A stretch of 64,000 nt of DNA from Chitinophaga lutea (lineage in GTDB: Bacteria > Bacteroidota > Bacteroidia > Chitinophagales > Chitinophagaceae), in contig NZ_RPDH01000001.1 in the NCBI RefSeq assembly GCF_003813775.1, forward strand, positions 1,178,001-1,242,000. The letters are read 5' to 3'. Position numbers and translations under genes: made by a program. The notes under the pieces were generated by a model that saw nothing but the letters and a program-made list of their open reading frames with translations, was not told where the DNA came from and ran no database searches. Below, one piece after another: positions 16,369 through 24,629 of the stretch (within the stretch, counting starts at the first letter, position 1; each line of letters starts with the position of its first letter).

Positions 16369-17784
16369 TTATTTGATCCGGATCGCCACCGCATGCTGGC
16401 GGCCGCTTTGAGCGAGCGCCGCAGGCAGTTGCACCACTATTTCGTTCTGCACTTTTTTCCAGCTTAACTTCTTCTTGTCCCCTACCACGTTCATCGCCGC
16501 GCCTTTGCGCGGTGCGAAGCCGCTGAAGCGGATTTCGGCGGGCACGGCTTCTCCCTGTTCCAGCAGGTAGATCGCATATACGGTACCGTCTTTCTTTTGC
16601 GAAAAACATACTTTACCGCTTTTGTACGGAGCCACGGAACGGGTGTCGTAAATCGCCTCGCCGTTTACCTGCATCCACGCGCCGATGCTGTCGAGCTTGC
16701 GGTACGCTTCATCGTGCCAGGTGCCGTCGGGGCCGGGACCGATGTTGAGCAGGTAGTTGCCGCCTTTGGCGATGATGTCTACCAGGTTGTGGATGATGGT
16801 GTTCACGGGTTTGTATTGATCGTCCGGCACGTACGACCAGGAGCCGCCCATGGTCATACAGGTTTCCCAGGGATAGTCGAGCGGCTTTTCGGGGATCTGC
16901 TGCTCCGGTGTGCGGTAGTTTTCATACGGGCCGTGCACGCTCCTGTCCACCACGATCAGGCCGGGCTGGTGTTTGCGGGCCATCGAGGCGATGGCGGGCA
17001 TGTTGATGTCCTGGTCCTGCGGCGGTGTTTTGCTCCAGGAGAGCGATTCTTTGGTTTGCATGCTCAGCGGCCGCACCCATCCGCCGTCGAGCCACAGGAT
17101 GTCCACTTTCCCGTAGCCGGTCATCAGCTCTTCGATCTGGTTGTAGGTGAACTGCTGGAACTGTTTCCAGCGCTCGGGATATTTGGCCAGGTCGTAGCTG
17201 GGATTGCGGTCTTTCGGCGGAAAATAACGCCACCAGTAAGAATCCACGTTCCAGTCGGGTTTGGAGAAATAAGCGCCGATACGGATGCCTTCTTTCCGGA
17301 ATGCCTCGAAGGTGGCTTTCGTCACGTCGGCGCGCGGGTCTTTACTGAAGGGTACGTTCGGGGCGGTGATCTTGTAATTCGATTGCCTGGTATCGAACAT
17401 GTTGAAACCGTCGTGGTGTTTGGTGGTGAACACCATGTACTTCATGCCCGCTTTTTTGGCGGCGGCGGCCCATCTGGCCGGGTCGAACTTCACCGGGTTG
17501 AACGTGTTGGCGAGGGCTTCGTACTTCTGCACGTACTCGTAATAGGGGATGCCGGCGGGTTTGCGCTGGGTCCAGCCTTCGTCTTCCGGGCAGAGGCTCC
17601 ACGATTCCACGATGCCCCACTGGGAGTAAGTACCCCAGTGCATCATCAGGCCGAATTTCCAGTTCTGCCATTCTTCCAGCTTCTGCAGCACCTGCGGGTC
17701 GGTTTCTTTCACGTAAGGCTCGTGCTGCGCCTTGAGGGCAAGGCCGGCCATCAACAGGCAGCCTGCCAGCGTTAGTTTTTTCAT
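16369..17784 (-). CDS. Alpha-L-fucosidase, GH29
   Basis: 471 residues from the ATG at 17784; the frame extends to a TTG at 17814, but that start would overlap the mannosidase gene and disrupt the signal peptide (MKKLTLAGCLLMAGLALKAQ). The mature part is a GH29 (beta/alpha)8 barrel: FGLMMHWGTYSQWGIVESWS near the N-terminus, YMVFTTKHHDGF with the conserved HH, and VDILWLDGGW with Asp233 as the nucleophile. It removes alpha-L-fucose from glycan ends in the periplasm. The gene starts four bases after the mannosidase stop, so both are co-transcribed. Confidence 0.92.
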   Translation of the reverse strand: MKKLTLAGCLLMAGLALKAQHEPYVKETDPQVLQKLEEWQNWKFGLMMHWGTYSQWGIVESWSLCPEDEGWTQRKPAGIPYYEYVQKYEALANTFNPVKFDPARWAAAAKKAGMKYMVFTTKHHDGFNMFDTRQSNYKITAPNVPFSKDPRADVTKATFEAFRKEGIRIGAYFSKPDWNVDSYWWRYFPPKDRNPSYDLAKYPERWKQFQQFTYNQIEELMTGYGKVDILWLDGGWVRPLSMQTKESLSWSKTPPQDQDINMPAIASMARKHQPGLIVVDRSVHGPYENYRTPEQQIPEKPLDYPWETCMTMGGSWSYVPDDQYKPVNTIIHNLVDIIAKGGNYLLNIGPGPDGTWHDEAYRKLDSIGAWMQVNGEAIYDTRSVAPYKSGKVCFSQKKDGTVYAIYLLEQGEAVPAEIRFSGFAPRKGAAMNVVGDKKKLSWKKVQNEIVVQLPAALAQSGRQHAVAIRIK

Positions 17785-17788
17785 ATTG

Positions 17789-20338
17789 TCACTGTTTTTC
17801 AACTTTGTAAGCAAGGGCCAGGTGCTGCACCTGTAACTGTTTTTTCACTTCTTCCGCCGTCAGTTTCGTTTGCACCGTCACCGTCGTTTCGCGGCCGGGC
17901 AGCAGGTCGAAATAATTGTCGGAGAAGTGGCTGTCTGCATCGCCATCCAGCAGCAGGTAAACGTTTCGCGCCAGCTGGCTGCTTTTCAGTTTCAGCGTAA
18001 CGGCCCCTTTATTGTCCTCCACCGTTACGCCTACTTCCGTTGCGGGAAGCGGCATCTGGCGGGATGCAGCAAAATAAAACACATTATCGCTCAATACCTT
18101 GTTGTTCTTTAGCAGTTTGGTGTACAATATTACCCTTGTGCTGTCTGCGCCTTTGAGCAGCGCATCGCGGCGGATGCTGTGCTGCACGGCGCTGGTGTTC
18201 GCTTTGGCGGTCACGGGCGTTTGTTTTTCCCATAGCACGCGGCCGTCGAGGTCTGTCAACTGCATGTCGAGCAGCAGCGATTCGTTGCGGAGATGGTCGT
18301 TCACGATGTAGGTGGATACGCTCCCACCGTCCTGCACGGTGCTTACCAGCAGCGGGTTGTAGGCTTTTTTCACGAAGTACTGCATCGCCTTCCAGCGCCC
18401 GAAATAATCGATGCCGCTCCACGATGCGCCGGGCCAGCAGTCGTTGAACTGCCAGTACAGCGAGCCCATGCAGAACGGCATGGCCCTGCGGTGCGCTTCC
18501 ATCCCCGTTTTCATGCCTTCGGCCTGCAATACCTGGCTGAGATAGAGGAACGCCGGAAAGTCTTTCGGCTGGTGATGATAATGGTCCATGTAAGTTTTGA
18601 TCGCCGCATTGCCCCGCGTGAAGCTCTTCTGATGGGCCTGCATCACGAAGGAGTGAATGTCCCACTGGCTGCTGTCCGCATAGCGGCGAACGGTATGGAT
18701 GTCGGGAAACGACTGGAAACCGTATTCGCTCATGAACCGCGGCACATGCGTGGCGAAGGCTTCGAACCATTCCATGCCGTGCCATACGCCCCAATAGTGG
18801 TTGTCGCCGTGCGAAAAGTCTTCTTTCCTGCCCCAGTTGCTGATCGGCGACGAAGGGAAATAAAAGCGGCCGGGGTCGTGGGTCTTCACCTCATCCCGCA
18901 GCAGTTCCCCAAACAATGTTTCGTATCCTTTCAGCATCGATGCCCATTGTGCGTCGGAATAGGCGTAACCGTCTTTCCAGCCCCAGTTTTTGATGGCCAC
19001 GGCCACTTCGTTATTGCCGCACCACAGCGCCAGCGACGCATGGTTGCGCAGCCGCCGGATGTTGTAGGCCGCTTCCTCTTTCACCTGCCGCAAAAAAGCG
19101 GTGTCTGAAGGATACAGCGTGCAGGCAAACATAAAATCCTGCCATACGAGGATGCCTTTTTCATCGGCGAGGTCGTAGAACTGGTCGTTTTCATAAATGC
19201 CGCCGCCCCACACACGCACCATGTTGAAGTTCGATTCCTGCATGTCGGCGAACATCTTGCGGTAACGCTCCGGCGTAACACGGGGTAAAAAATTATCCGA
19301 TGGGATGTAGTTGGTGCCTTTCATAAACACGGGGTGGCCGTTCACCATCACCGTGAAACTGGTGCCCTGCGCGTCTTTTTCGTTCTTCACCGTCACCGTT
19401 CTCAGCCCGATGCGCTGCTCTTGTTTTTGCAGCGTGTCTTTCCCCTGCATCACGGCCACGGTAACATTGTACAGCCGCTGCGCTCCCAGCCCGTTGGGCC
19501 ACCAGAGCTCCGGTTTCCGGATGGTGAAAGGAATGTTGACGGTTTGTGTGCCGGCGGTCAGCGTATGGTTGATGGCGGCAGTGCCTTTTTCGTGTACGAC
19601 GAGCAGGCGGTAAGTGCCTGCCTCCTGCACGTTCAGCGTGAGCGCGGCATTGAGGTTCGCCTGTTCGCTGTTCAGCGATTCCTGGCGCAGCCAGCTGTCG
19701 GCGAGCTGCACCTTGTTCCACGCCTTCAGGTATACCGGGCGCCAGATGCCGCTGGTAACGTAGCGCGGGCCCCAGTCCCAGCCATAATGGTAAGGCGCTT
19801 TGCGCGCGAAGATGCTCAGGGGAATGTCGCTGGCGTCGTTGCCCGCTGGATATACGAGCCGGCTCTCCAGGAACTTCGGCATATCATACGCGACGGGACT
19901 GTGAAAGAGAATGCGCAGCTGGTTTTTTCCCGCCTTCAGCAGCGGTTTCACGGCCACTTCTTTCCCCGCGAACATGTTCACCGCTTTCAGGATGAGCGCG
20001 TCGTTCAGGTACACATCGGCATAGGTATCGAGGCCGGTGAAGTCGAGCGACAATGCATCATGCTGCAGCTGGGCCCCCGTTACATCAAAAGAGCAGCGGT
20101 ATTCCCAGTCTTTTTTATCGATCCATTGCAGCCCTTTTTCATTCGCGCCCTGGAACGGGTCGGGAATGAGGCGGTGGGCCAGCAGGTCGGTATGCACCGT
20201 GCCTGGCACAGTAGCGGTTCTCCAGATGTTTTCGTCGGTACGGCGGAACTCCCAGTTCCCCTTCAGTTCACTGTTTGTCTGTGCAAAAGCAGGCGTCGCC
20301 AGGGCGGCGAGCAGCAAGCTTTTCAATAAATTCCTCAT
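17789..20338 (-). CDS. Beta-mannosidase-like glycoside hydrolase, GH2
   Basis: 849 residues from the ATG at 20338. An in-frame TTG at 20359 is less likely because it lies inside a perfect palindrome and lengthens the signal peptide (MRNLLKSLLLAALATPAFAQ). GH2 order is kept: an N-terminal sugar-binding-like sandwich (to about 200), an immunoglobulin-like domain, then the TIM barrel with WCGNNEV (Glu444, acid/base) and RFMSEYGFQSFPD (Glu538, nucleophile), plus C-terminal beta domains. GVWHGMEWFEAFATHVPRF and YWQFNDCWPGASWS are typical of beta-mannosidases. With the fucosidase it would trim fucosylated, mannose-containing glycans such as N-glycan cores; this is inferred from family alone. Confidence 0.9.
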   Translation of the reverse strand: MRNLLKSLLLAALATPAFAQTNSELKGNWEFRRTDENIWRTATVPGTVHTDLLAHRLIPDPFQGANEKGLQWIDKKDWEYRCSFDVTGAQLQHDALSLDFTGLDTYADVYLNDALILKAVNMFAGKEVAVKPLLKAGKNQLRILFHSPVAYDMPKFLESRLVYPAGNDASDIPLSIFARKAPYHYGWDWGPRYVTSGIWRPVYLKAWNKVQLADSWLRQESLNSEQANLNAALTLNVQEAGTYRLLVVHEKGTAAINHTLTAGTQTVNIPFTIRKPELWWPNGLGAQRLYNVTVAVMQGKDTLQKQEQRIGLRTVTVKNEKDAQGTSFTVMVNGHPVFMKGTNYIPSDNFLPRVTPERYRKMFADMQESNFNMVRVWGGGIYENDQFYDLADEKGILVWQDFMFACTLYPSDTAFLRQVKEEAAYNIRRLRNHASLALWCGNNEVAVAIKNWGWKDGYAYSDAQWASMLKGYETLFGELLRDEVKTHDPGRFYFPSSPISNWGRKEDFSHGDNHYWGVWHGMEWFEAFATHVPRFMSEYGFQSFPDIHTVRRYADSSQWDIHSFVMQAHQKSFTRGNAAIKTYMDHYHHQPKDFPAFLYLSQVLQAEGMKTGMEAHRRAMPFCMGSLYWQFNDCWPGASWSGIDYFGRWKAMQYFVKKAYNPLLVSTVQDGGSVSTYIVNDHLRNESLLLDMQLTDLDGRVLWEKQTPVTAKANTSAVQHSIRRDALLKGADSTRVILYTKLLKNNKVLSDNVFYFAASRQMPLPATEVGVTVEDNKGAVTLKLKSSQLARNVYLLLDGDADSHFSDNYFDLLPGRETTVTVQTKLTAEEVKKQLQVQHLALAYKVEKQ

Positions 20339-20339
20339 A

Positions 20340-20357
20340 GTCCGTAAAAATACGGAC
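20340..20357. promoter_or_regulatory. Perfect palindrome next to the mannosidase start codon
   Basis: GTCCGTA-AAAA-TACGGAC is a 7+4+7 inverted repeat that begins two bases upstream of the mannosidase ATG on the reverse strand. It can be an operator for a repressor or a hairpin that covers the ribosome-binding region. A second, weaker inverted repeat, TTACA-T-TGTAA, lies at about 20378-20388. Confidence 0.45.
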
Positions 20358-20426
20358 AATAACCTTGCAAACCATTTACATTGTAATCAGTGGCATTCCC
20401 CCCAAATTCATTAAGTTTACCCCACC

Positions 20427-20594
20427 ATGAAAAGCATCTGGCGCCAGATATTGCAATATCTCTACATCAAAAAAAGGGACCCGAACGATCCCGTCAACAC
20501 CAACATCAAACTGATGCACGGGATGAACCGGATCTCGATCATCCTTTTCCTCATCGCTATCATTATTCTGATTATCAAGCTGATCAGGCGCTAA
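20427..20594 (+). CDS. Small membrane protein, DUF6728-like (55 aa)
   Basis: A short frame from ATG at 20427 to TAA at 20594 gives 55 residues. The N-terminal half is charged and amphipathic (MKSIWRQILQYLYIKKRDPN), then LMHGMNRISI leads into one membrane segment (about 36-52) and a basic end (KLIRR). The layout KKRDP...LMHGMNRISI.LF matches what I recall of a small conserved Bacteroidota family (DUF6728); this is from memory. It diverges from the mannosidase gene, and its last 11 bases overlap the 3' end of lpxB on the other strand. Function unknown. Confidence 0.7.
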   Translation: MKSIWRQILQYLYIKKRDPNDPVNTNIKLMHGMNRISIILFLIAIIILIIKLIRR

Positions 20595-21678
20595 CCGCGC
20601 CCACGATGGCTTCGGCGGCCTTGCGCGATGCGGTGCCGTCGCCCAGCAGGGTCCACAGCACGGCGTAATCGGCCTGCATCTGCCCGCGGCGGGCTTCGTC
20701 TTTGAGCAGAAGGGTCAGCTCCTTAAGGAGGTTTTCTTCGGTAAAGTCATGCTGGATCAGTTCCTTCACCACGGGTTTGTCCATGATGAGGTTCACCAGC
20801 GAAATGTATTTCACCTTGATCAGGTATTTGGCGAAGAAATAAGAAACGGGGCTTCCCTTGTAACACACCACTTCGGGAACGCCGAACAGCGCGGTTTCGA
20901 GCGTGGCGGTGCCGGAGGTGACCAGCGCGGCGGAAGCCTGCAGCAGCAGCTGGTACGTCTGGTTCTTCACGACCGATACGTTGGGGTACGCTTCGGTGAA
21001 AGGGCGGATGAAACTATCGTCGAGGCTGGGCGCCTGGGCCATGATGAACTGGTATTCGGGAAAATATTTCGCCATCGACAGCATCACGGGCAGTTTTTCC
21101 TTGACTTCCTGCTTGCGGCTGCCGGGCAGCAGGGCGATAATGGGTTTATCGGAAAAAGGCGGCGCGGGCTGTGCGACCTTCACGGCCTCGATCAGCGGAT
21201 GGCCCACGTATTCCACTTCATAGTCCCACTTGCGGTAAAAGTCTTTTTCAAACGGCAGTATCACCAGCATTTTATCGACGTACTCCCTGATCTTTTTCAC
21301 GCGGCCTTCTTTCCAGGCCCACACCTGCGGGCTGATGTAATACACCACTTTGAGCCCCTGCTGCTTCGCCCATTCGGCGATGCGCATGTTGAAGCCGGGG
21401 TAGTCGATCAGCACGAGCACATCGGGTTTCCAGGACTGTATGTCTGCCTTGCAGGCGTCGATGTTTTTGAAGATCGTGCGCAGGTTCATCACCACTTCGA
21501 TGAAGCCCATAAACGCCAGGTCGCGGTAATGTTTTACTACGGTGGCGCCGGCCTGCTCCATGAGGTCGCCGCCCCAGCAACGGATATCGGCCGCAGCGTC
21601 GAGCTGCCTGATCTGTTTGATGAGGTTGCTGCCGTGCAGGTCTCCGGAGGCTTCGCCGGCTATGATGTAGTATTTCAT
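20584..21678 (-). CDS. lpxB: Lipid-A-disaccharide synthase LpxB
   Basis: 364 residues, near the usual 380. The enzyme joins UDP-2,3-diacylglucosamine and lipid X (2,3-diacylglucosamine-1-phosphate) to form the tetraacyl disaccharide of lipid A at the inner membrane (GT19). Visible signatures are the N-terminal YYIIAGEASGDLHGSNLIK, CWGGDLMEQAG, LIDYPGFNMRIAEWAK and YYISPQVWAWKEGRVKKI, and the GSR...E motif (LLPGSRKQEVKEKLP). It lies 59 bases downstream of a small membrane protein gene that itself follows surE, suggesting a surE-X-lpxB transcription unit. Confidence 0.96.
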   Translation of the reverse strand: MKYYIIAGEASGDLHGSNLIKQIRQLDAAADIRCWGGDLMEQAGATVVKHYRDLAFMGFIEVVMNLRTIFKNIDACKADIQSWKPDVLVLIDYPGFNMRIAEWAKQQGLKVVYYISPQVWAWKEGRVKKIREYVDKMLVILPFEKDFYRKWDYEVEYVGHPLIEAVKVAQPAPPFSDKPIIALLPGSRKQEVKEKLPVMLSMAKYFPEYQFIMAQAPSLDDSFIRPFTEAYPNVSVVKNQTYQLLLQASAALVTSGTATLETALFGVPEVVCYKGSPVSYFFAKYLIKVKYISLVNLIMDKPVVKELIQHDFTEENLLKELTLLLKDEARRGQMQADYAVLWTLLGDGTASRKAAEAIVGAVSA

Positions 21679-21737
21679 CCGTTATCAGTTGATCTTTCAG
21701 CGTCCGGACGGCGCCATGCCGGCTTCATTCCTTCCGC

Positions 21738-22034
21738 TCAGATAATTTTAAGCAGCAAGATAACGATTGCGTACAATAATGTGATGAGGAAAATGCCGCG
21801 CGCAGTGAGATCGCGGCGTTTGCGGGTGTAGAGGTAAAACACCAGGCCGTTGGCCAGCAGGCAGATGCTGATGATCTTCGGGATGAGCTGTTTGTTGTTT
21901 TTCAGCATTACGAAAAAATCGGCAAGACTCAGATCACGGGGAAGAAAAACACCGAGGTAATAAATAAAAAAAGCAATGCCGGGGGTCAGAAAACCCAGCA
22001 GGATGCCCAGCGATAATTTGTCTTGTTTCAACAT
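21738..22034 (-). CDS. Small integral membrane protein between surE and lpxB
   Basis: 98 residues from the ATG at 22034, which leaves 10 bases after the surE stop; an ATG at 22067 would overlap surE by 23 bases. Three hydrophobic segments are evident: about 7-28 (LGILLGFLTPGIAFFIYYLGVF), 51-69 and 78-97 (GIFLITLLYAIVILLLKII). No family name is recognised. Its tight position between surE and lpxB suggests co-transcription and perhaps an envelope role, but nothing in the sequence shows its function. Confidence 0.75.
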   Translation of the reverse strand: MLKQDKLSLGILLGFLTPGIAFFIYYLGVFLPRDLSLADFFVMLKNNKQLIPKIISICLLANGLVFYLYTRKRRDLTARGIFLITLLYAIVILLLKII

Positions 22035-22044
22035 GGCAATAGGA

Positions 22045-22824
22045 TTAGGCCTGGAAGCTCCATTCATCTTCCAGCTTTTTCTTCAATCGGAAATCGGTGA
22101 GGTCGAACTGTACGGGCACCAGCGAGGTGTACCCGTTGTCGAGCGCCCACACGTCTGTATCTTCACCGGCATCGAGGTTTTTAAATTCACCGGTGAGCCA
22201 GTAGTATTTTTTGCCCGTCGGGTCGCGGCGCTCGTCGAACTCCTCCACCCATTTGGCGTTGGCCTGGCGGGAGAGGCGGATGCCCCTGTACTGCGATGCT
22301 TCCACGTCGGGAATATTGACATTGAACAGCGTATGCGGCGGCAACGGCGTCTCGATCATCTTTTTGGTGACGTCGTGCGCTACCTGCCGGCAGATGCTGA
22401 GGTCGGCCTCGTAAGAATAGTTGAGATAGGAGAAGCCTACGGAGGGAATACCCTCTATCGCCGCTTCCATGGCGGCCGACATGGTGCCGGAATAGATAAT
22501 GTTGATGGAATGGTTGGCCCCGTGGTTGATGCCGCTCACACAGATGTCGGGCACGCGGTCGAGTATTTTGTCGCGGGCCAGCTTCACACAGTCTACCGGC
22601 GTACCGGAACAGGTCCAGGCTTCGATGCCCTCAAAAATGTTCACTTCACTCAGGCGCAGCGGAAAACCCAGCGTGATCGCGTGGCCTTTTCCCGACTGCG
22701 GACTGTCGGGCGCCACTACCACTACCCTGCCCAGCATCTTCACCGCTTCGATCAGCGTTCGTATGCCCGGCGAGGTGATGCCATCGTCGTTCGTTACCAG
22801 TATCAGCTTCTGTTGCTTCACCAT
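22045..22824 (-). CDS. surE: 5'/3'-nucleotidase SurE
   Basis: 259 residues. SurE removes phosphate from nucleoside 5'- and 3'-monophosphates and is a stationary-phase survival factor in E. coli. The N-terminal LILVTNDDGITSPGI holds the metal-binding Asp13-Asp14. PDSPQSGKGHAIT and the strongly conserved VSGINHGANHSINIIYSGTMSAAMEAAIEGIPSVGFS block follow. Length is typical. It heads the probable surE-X-lpxB unit and has a -7-like TAAATTTG 14 bases upstream of its ATG. Confidence 0.95.
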   Translation of the reverse strand: MVKQQKLILVTNDDGITSPGIRTLIEAVKMLGRVVVVAPDSPQSGKGHAITLGFPLRLSEVNIFEGIEAWTCSGTPVDCVKLARDKILDRVPDICVSGINHGANHSINIIYSGTMSAAMEAAIEGIPSVGFSYLNYSYEADLSICRQVAHDVTKKMIETPLPPHTLFNVNIPDVEASQYRGIRLSRQANAKWVEEFDERRDPTGKKYYWLTGEFKNLDAGEDTDVWALDNGYTSLVPVQFDLTDFRLKKKLEDEWSFQA

Positions 22825-22838
22825 TTTACTTTTATCAA

Positions 22839-22846
22839 CAAATTTA
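22839..22846 (-). promoter_or_regulatory. Candidate -7 element upstream of surE
   Basis: TAAATTTG on the reverse strand matches TAnnTTTG exactly and puts +1 near 22834, 10 bases before the surE ATG. No TTTG is found at the right spacing upstream, so this is a partial match. Confidence 0.3.
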
Positions 22847-22894
22847 CATGCTGCGATTTACAATTCCTCGCATTAACATTTATATAAACAACCG

Positions 22895-23671
22895 TTAAAG
22901 GTCGGCCTTCTTCATTTTACGCCAGCTGAGAAAGCAGAACAGCGCTATATATGCGCACGCCGTCAGGATGTACACGCTTACGTCGGGCGGTGGGGCCTGC
23001 TCCATCAGCTTCCTGAAAATCTTTCCTTCTCCGGGTAACAGCCTGTCCGTGCTTTCCATGGGCAGGAAGCCGCCCAGGTGGAACTTCACTTTGAAATCGA
23101 GCAGCCCGGCGGCCATGAACTCACCCACGTAACAGTAGAACACATAAATGGCGATGGCGATGCCGGAGCGTTTCATGAAGGTGCCCAGGAAAAATGCGGC
23201 GGACAGGTACGTGAGGCTCTGCAAAGCGGACCATAGGATGATGTGCAGGTTCTGCGATGCGTCGCCGCCATGCTGCATGCCGAATACCAGCGCGGTGAGC
23301 ACCACCAGCAGGGTGATGTACAGCACCATCCCGATCATCACGCCGAACTTGGCGGCAATGAACTGGTCTCTGCTCCAGCCGTCGATGATGTTCTGCCGGA
23401 TGGTCCGGAAGTTGTTTTCGTTCGTCAGCAGGATGAGCAGCAGGATGCCCATCACCGGCGTCATAAAGCTGGTCAGCCAGGCTACGGTTTCCCATACCTG
23501 GGGAAATGCGAACGGCGTTCCCCCGAACGGCAATTTCGCCAGCACCTGTTTGTTGATGCTCAGGTAAGCGGAGCAAAGCAACGGGGCGGCAGCGGTGAAT
23601 ATGGAGATGAGTATCCAGAAAGTGCGGTAGGCCTTCACTTTCAACCACTCTATTTTTAATAACTGTATCAT
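22895..23671 (-). CDS. ABC transporter permease (ABC-2 type)
   Basis: 258 residues with about six membrane segments: about 17-37 (TFWILISIFTAAAPLLCSAYL), 62-83, 103-127, 140-160, 170-190 and 232-250. The organisation, LLKIEWLKVKAYRTFWI at the start and TNENNFRTIRQNIIDGWSRDQFIAAK in the first cytoplasmic loop, is that of ABC-2-type permeases related to BcrB/NosY exporters. It starts 29 bases after the stop of the ATPase gene (23701), so both form one operon. The substrate is unknown; bacitracin/lantibiotic export or membrane remodelling are typical roles. Confidence 0.85.
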   Translation of the reverse strand: MIQLLKIEWLKVKAYRTFWILISIFTAAAPLLCSAYLSINKQVLAKLPFGGTPFAFPQVWETVAWLTSFMTPVMGILLLILLTNENNFRTIRQNIIDGWSRDQFIAAKFGVMIGMVLYITLLVVLTALVFGMQHGGDASQNLHIILWSALQSLTYLSAAFFLGTFMKRSGIAIAIYVFYCYVGEFMAAGLLDFKVKFHLGGFLPMESTDRLLPGEGKIFRKLMEQAPPPDVSVYILTACAYIALFCFLSWRKMKKADL

Positions 23672-23700
23672 GCGAAAAAAAAATTAAGGTGGGTGAAAGA

Positions 23701-24597
23701 TCAGTTGGTGAGCTCGATGAAACGGGCTTCGAGGCTTTTGCGTTTAACGGCGAGGTAACTCAGCGTGATGCCGTTCTCGAAACAGTAGCGGTTCATCTGT
23801 TCGGCGGAGCGGCTGTCTTCGAGCACGACCTGGAAGCTGCCGTTGTGCCGGCGGATCGACTTGAGGCCGGGCAGGTTCCTGAGCACGTCTTCCAGCCTGG
23901 CGAGGTCGTTCGCGCCCATTTCGATCATATCCTCAGCGGCCAGCACTTCGTCTACATGGCCGGAAGTGAGCAATACGCCTTTTTTGAGAATGGCCACGTG
24001 GGTACATACTTTCTCCACCTCATCGAGCAGATGGCTCGCCATGATCACGGTGGTGCCTTCCTGGCCGAGCTTGCGGATAAGCTCGCGTATTTCGGCGATG
24101 CCGGCCGGGTCGAGGCCGTTGGTGGGCTCGTCGAGCAGCAGCACTTCGGGGCCGCCCAGCAGGGCGTTCGCGATGGCGAGGCGTTGTTTCATGCCAAGCG
24201 AAAACGTGCTGAATTTGGAATCTCTTCGCTCCCACAGTTCCGTCAGTTTCAGTACGCGCTCGATATCGTCGGCCCCGCGGCCTTTGATGGCTGCGGTGAT
24301 CTGCAGGTTGCGCGCAGCGGAATAGTAGTGGTAGAAGTTGGGGGTTTCGAGCAGGGAACCGATGCGCTTGCGCTGGTCTTCGTGCGGGGGCAGCCCGAAC
24401 CAGCTGTAAGTGCCGGCATTGGCCTTCAGCACGTCCATGATAATGCCGAGGAGCGTGGTTTTGCCGCTGCCGTTAGGTCCCAGTACCCCGAATACGCTGC
24501 CCTGGGGCACGGAAAATGACACATCGTTCAAAGCCTGGATGGCCCCGTAGCGCTTCGAGATCTGGTGCAGGGATAGAATTTGTTGCTGCTGTTCCAA
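23701..24597 (-). CDS. ABC transporter ATP-binding protein
   Basis: 298 residues. Walker A GPNGSGKT (40-47), Q-loop region, signature FSLGMKQ (132-138), Walker B VLLLDEP (152-158) and an H-loop MASHLLDEVEK are all present. The C-terminal extension (about 215-298) is like that of BcrA-type exporter ATPases. The frame begins with TTG at 24597 (reverse); no in-frame ATG exists upstream or near the N-terminus, and the strand before Walker A requires a start here, so TTG is the probable start. It drives the permease at 22895. Confidence 0.93.
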   Translation of the reverse strand: MEQQQQILSLHQISKRYGAIQALNDVSFSVPQGSVFGVLGPNGSGKTTLLGIIMDVLKANAGTYSWFGLPPHEDQRKRIGSLLETPNFYHYYSAARNLQITAAIKGRGADDIERVLKLTELWERRDSKFSTFSLGMKQRLAIANALLGGPEVLLLDEPTNGLDPAGIAEIRELIRKLGQEGTTVIMASHLLDEVEKVCTHVAILKKGVLLTSGHVDEVLAAEDMIEMGANDLARLEDVLRNLPGLKSIRRHNGSFQVVLEDSRSAEQMNRYCFENGITLSYLAVKRKSLEARFIELTN

Positions 24598-24629
24598 TGA
24601 AATGATATTAAAATTAATGCAATATATAA

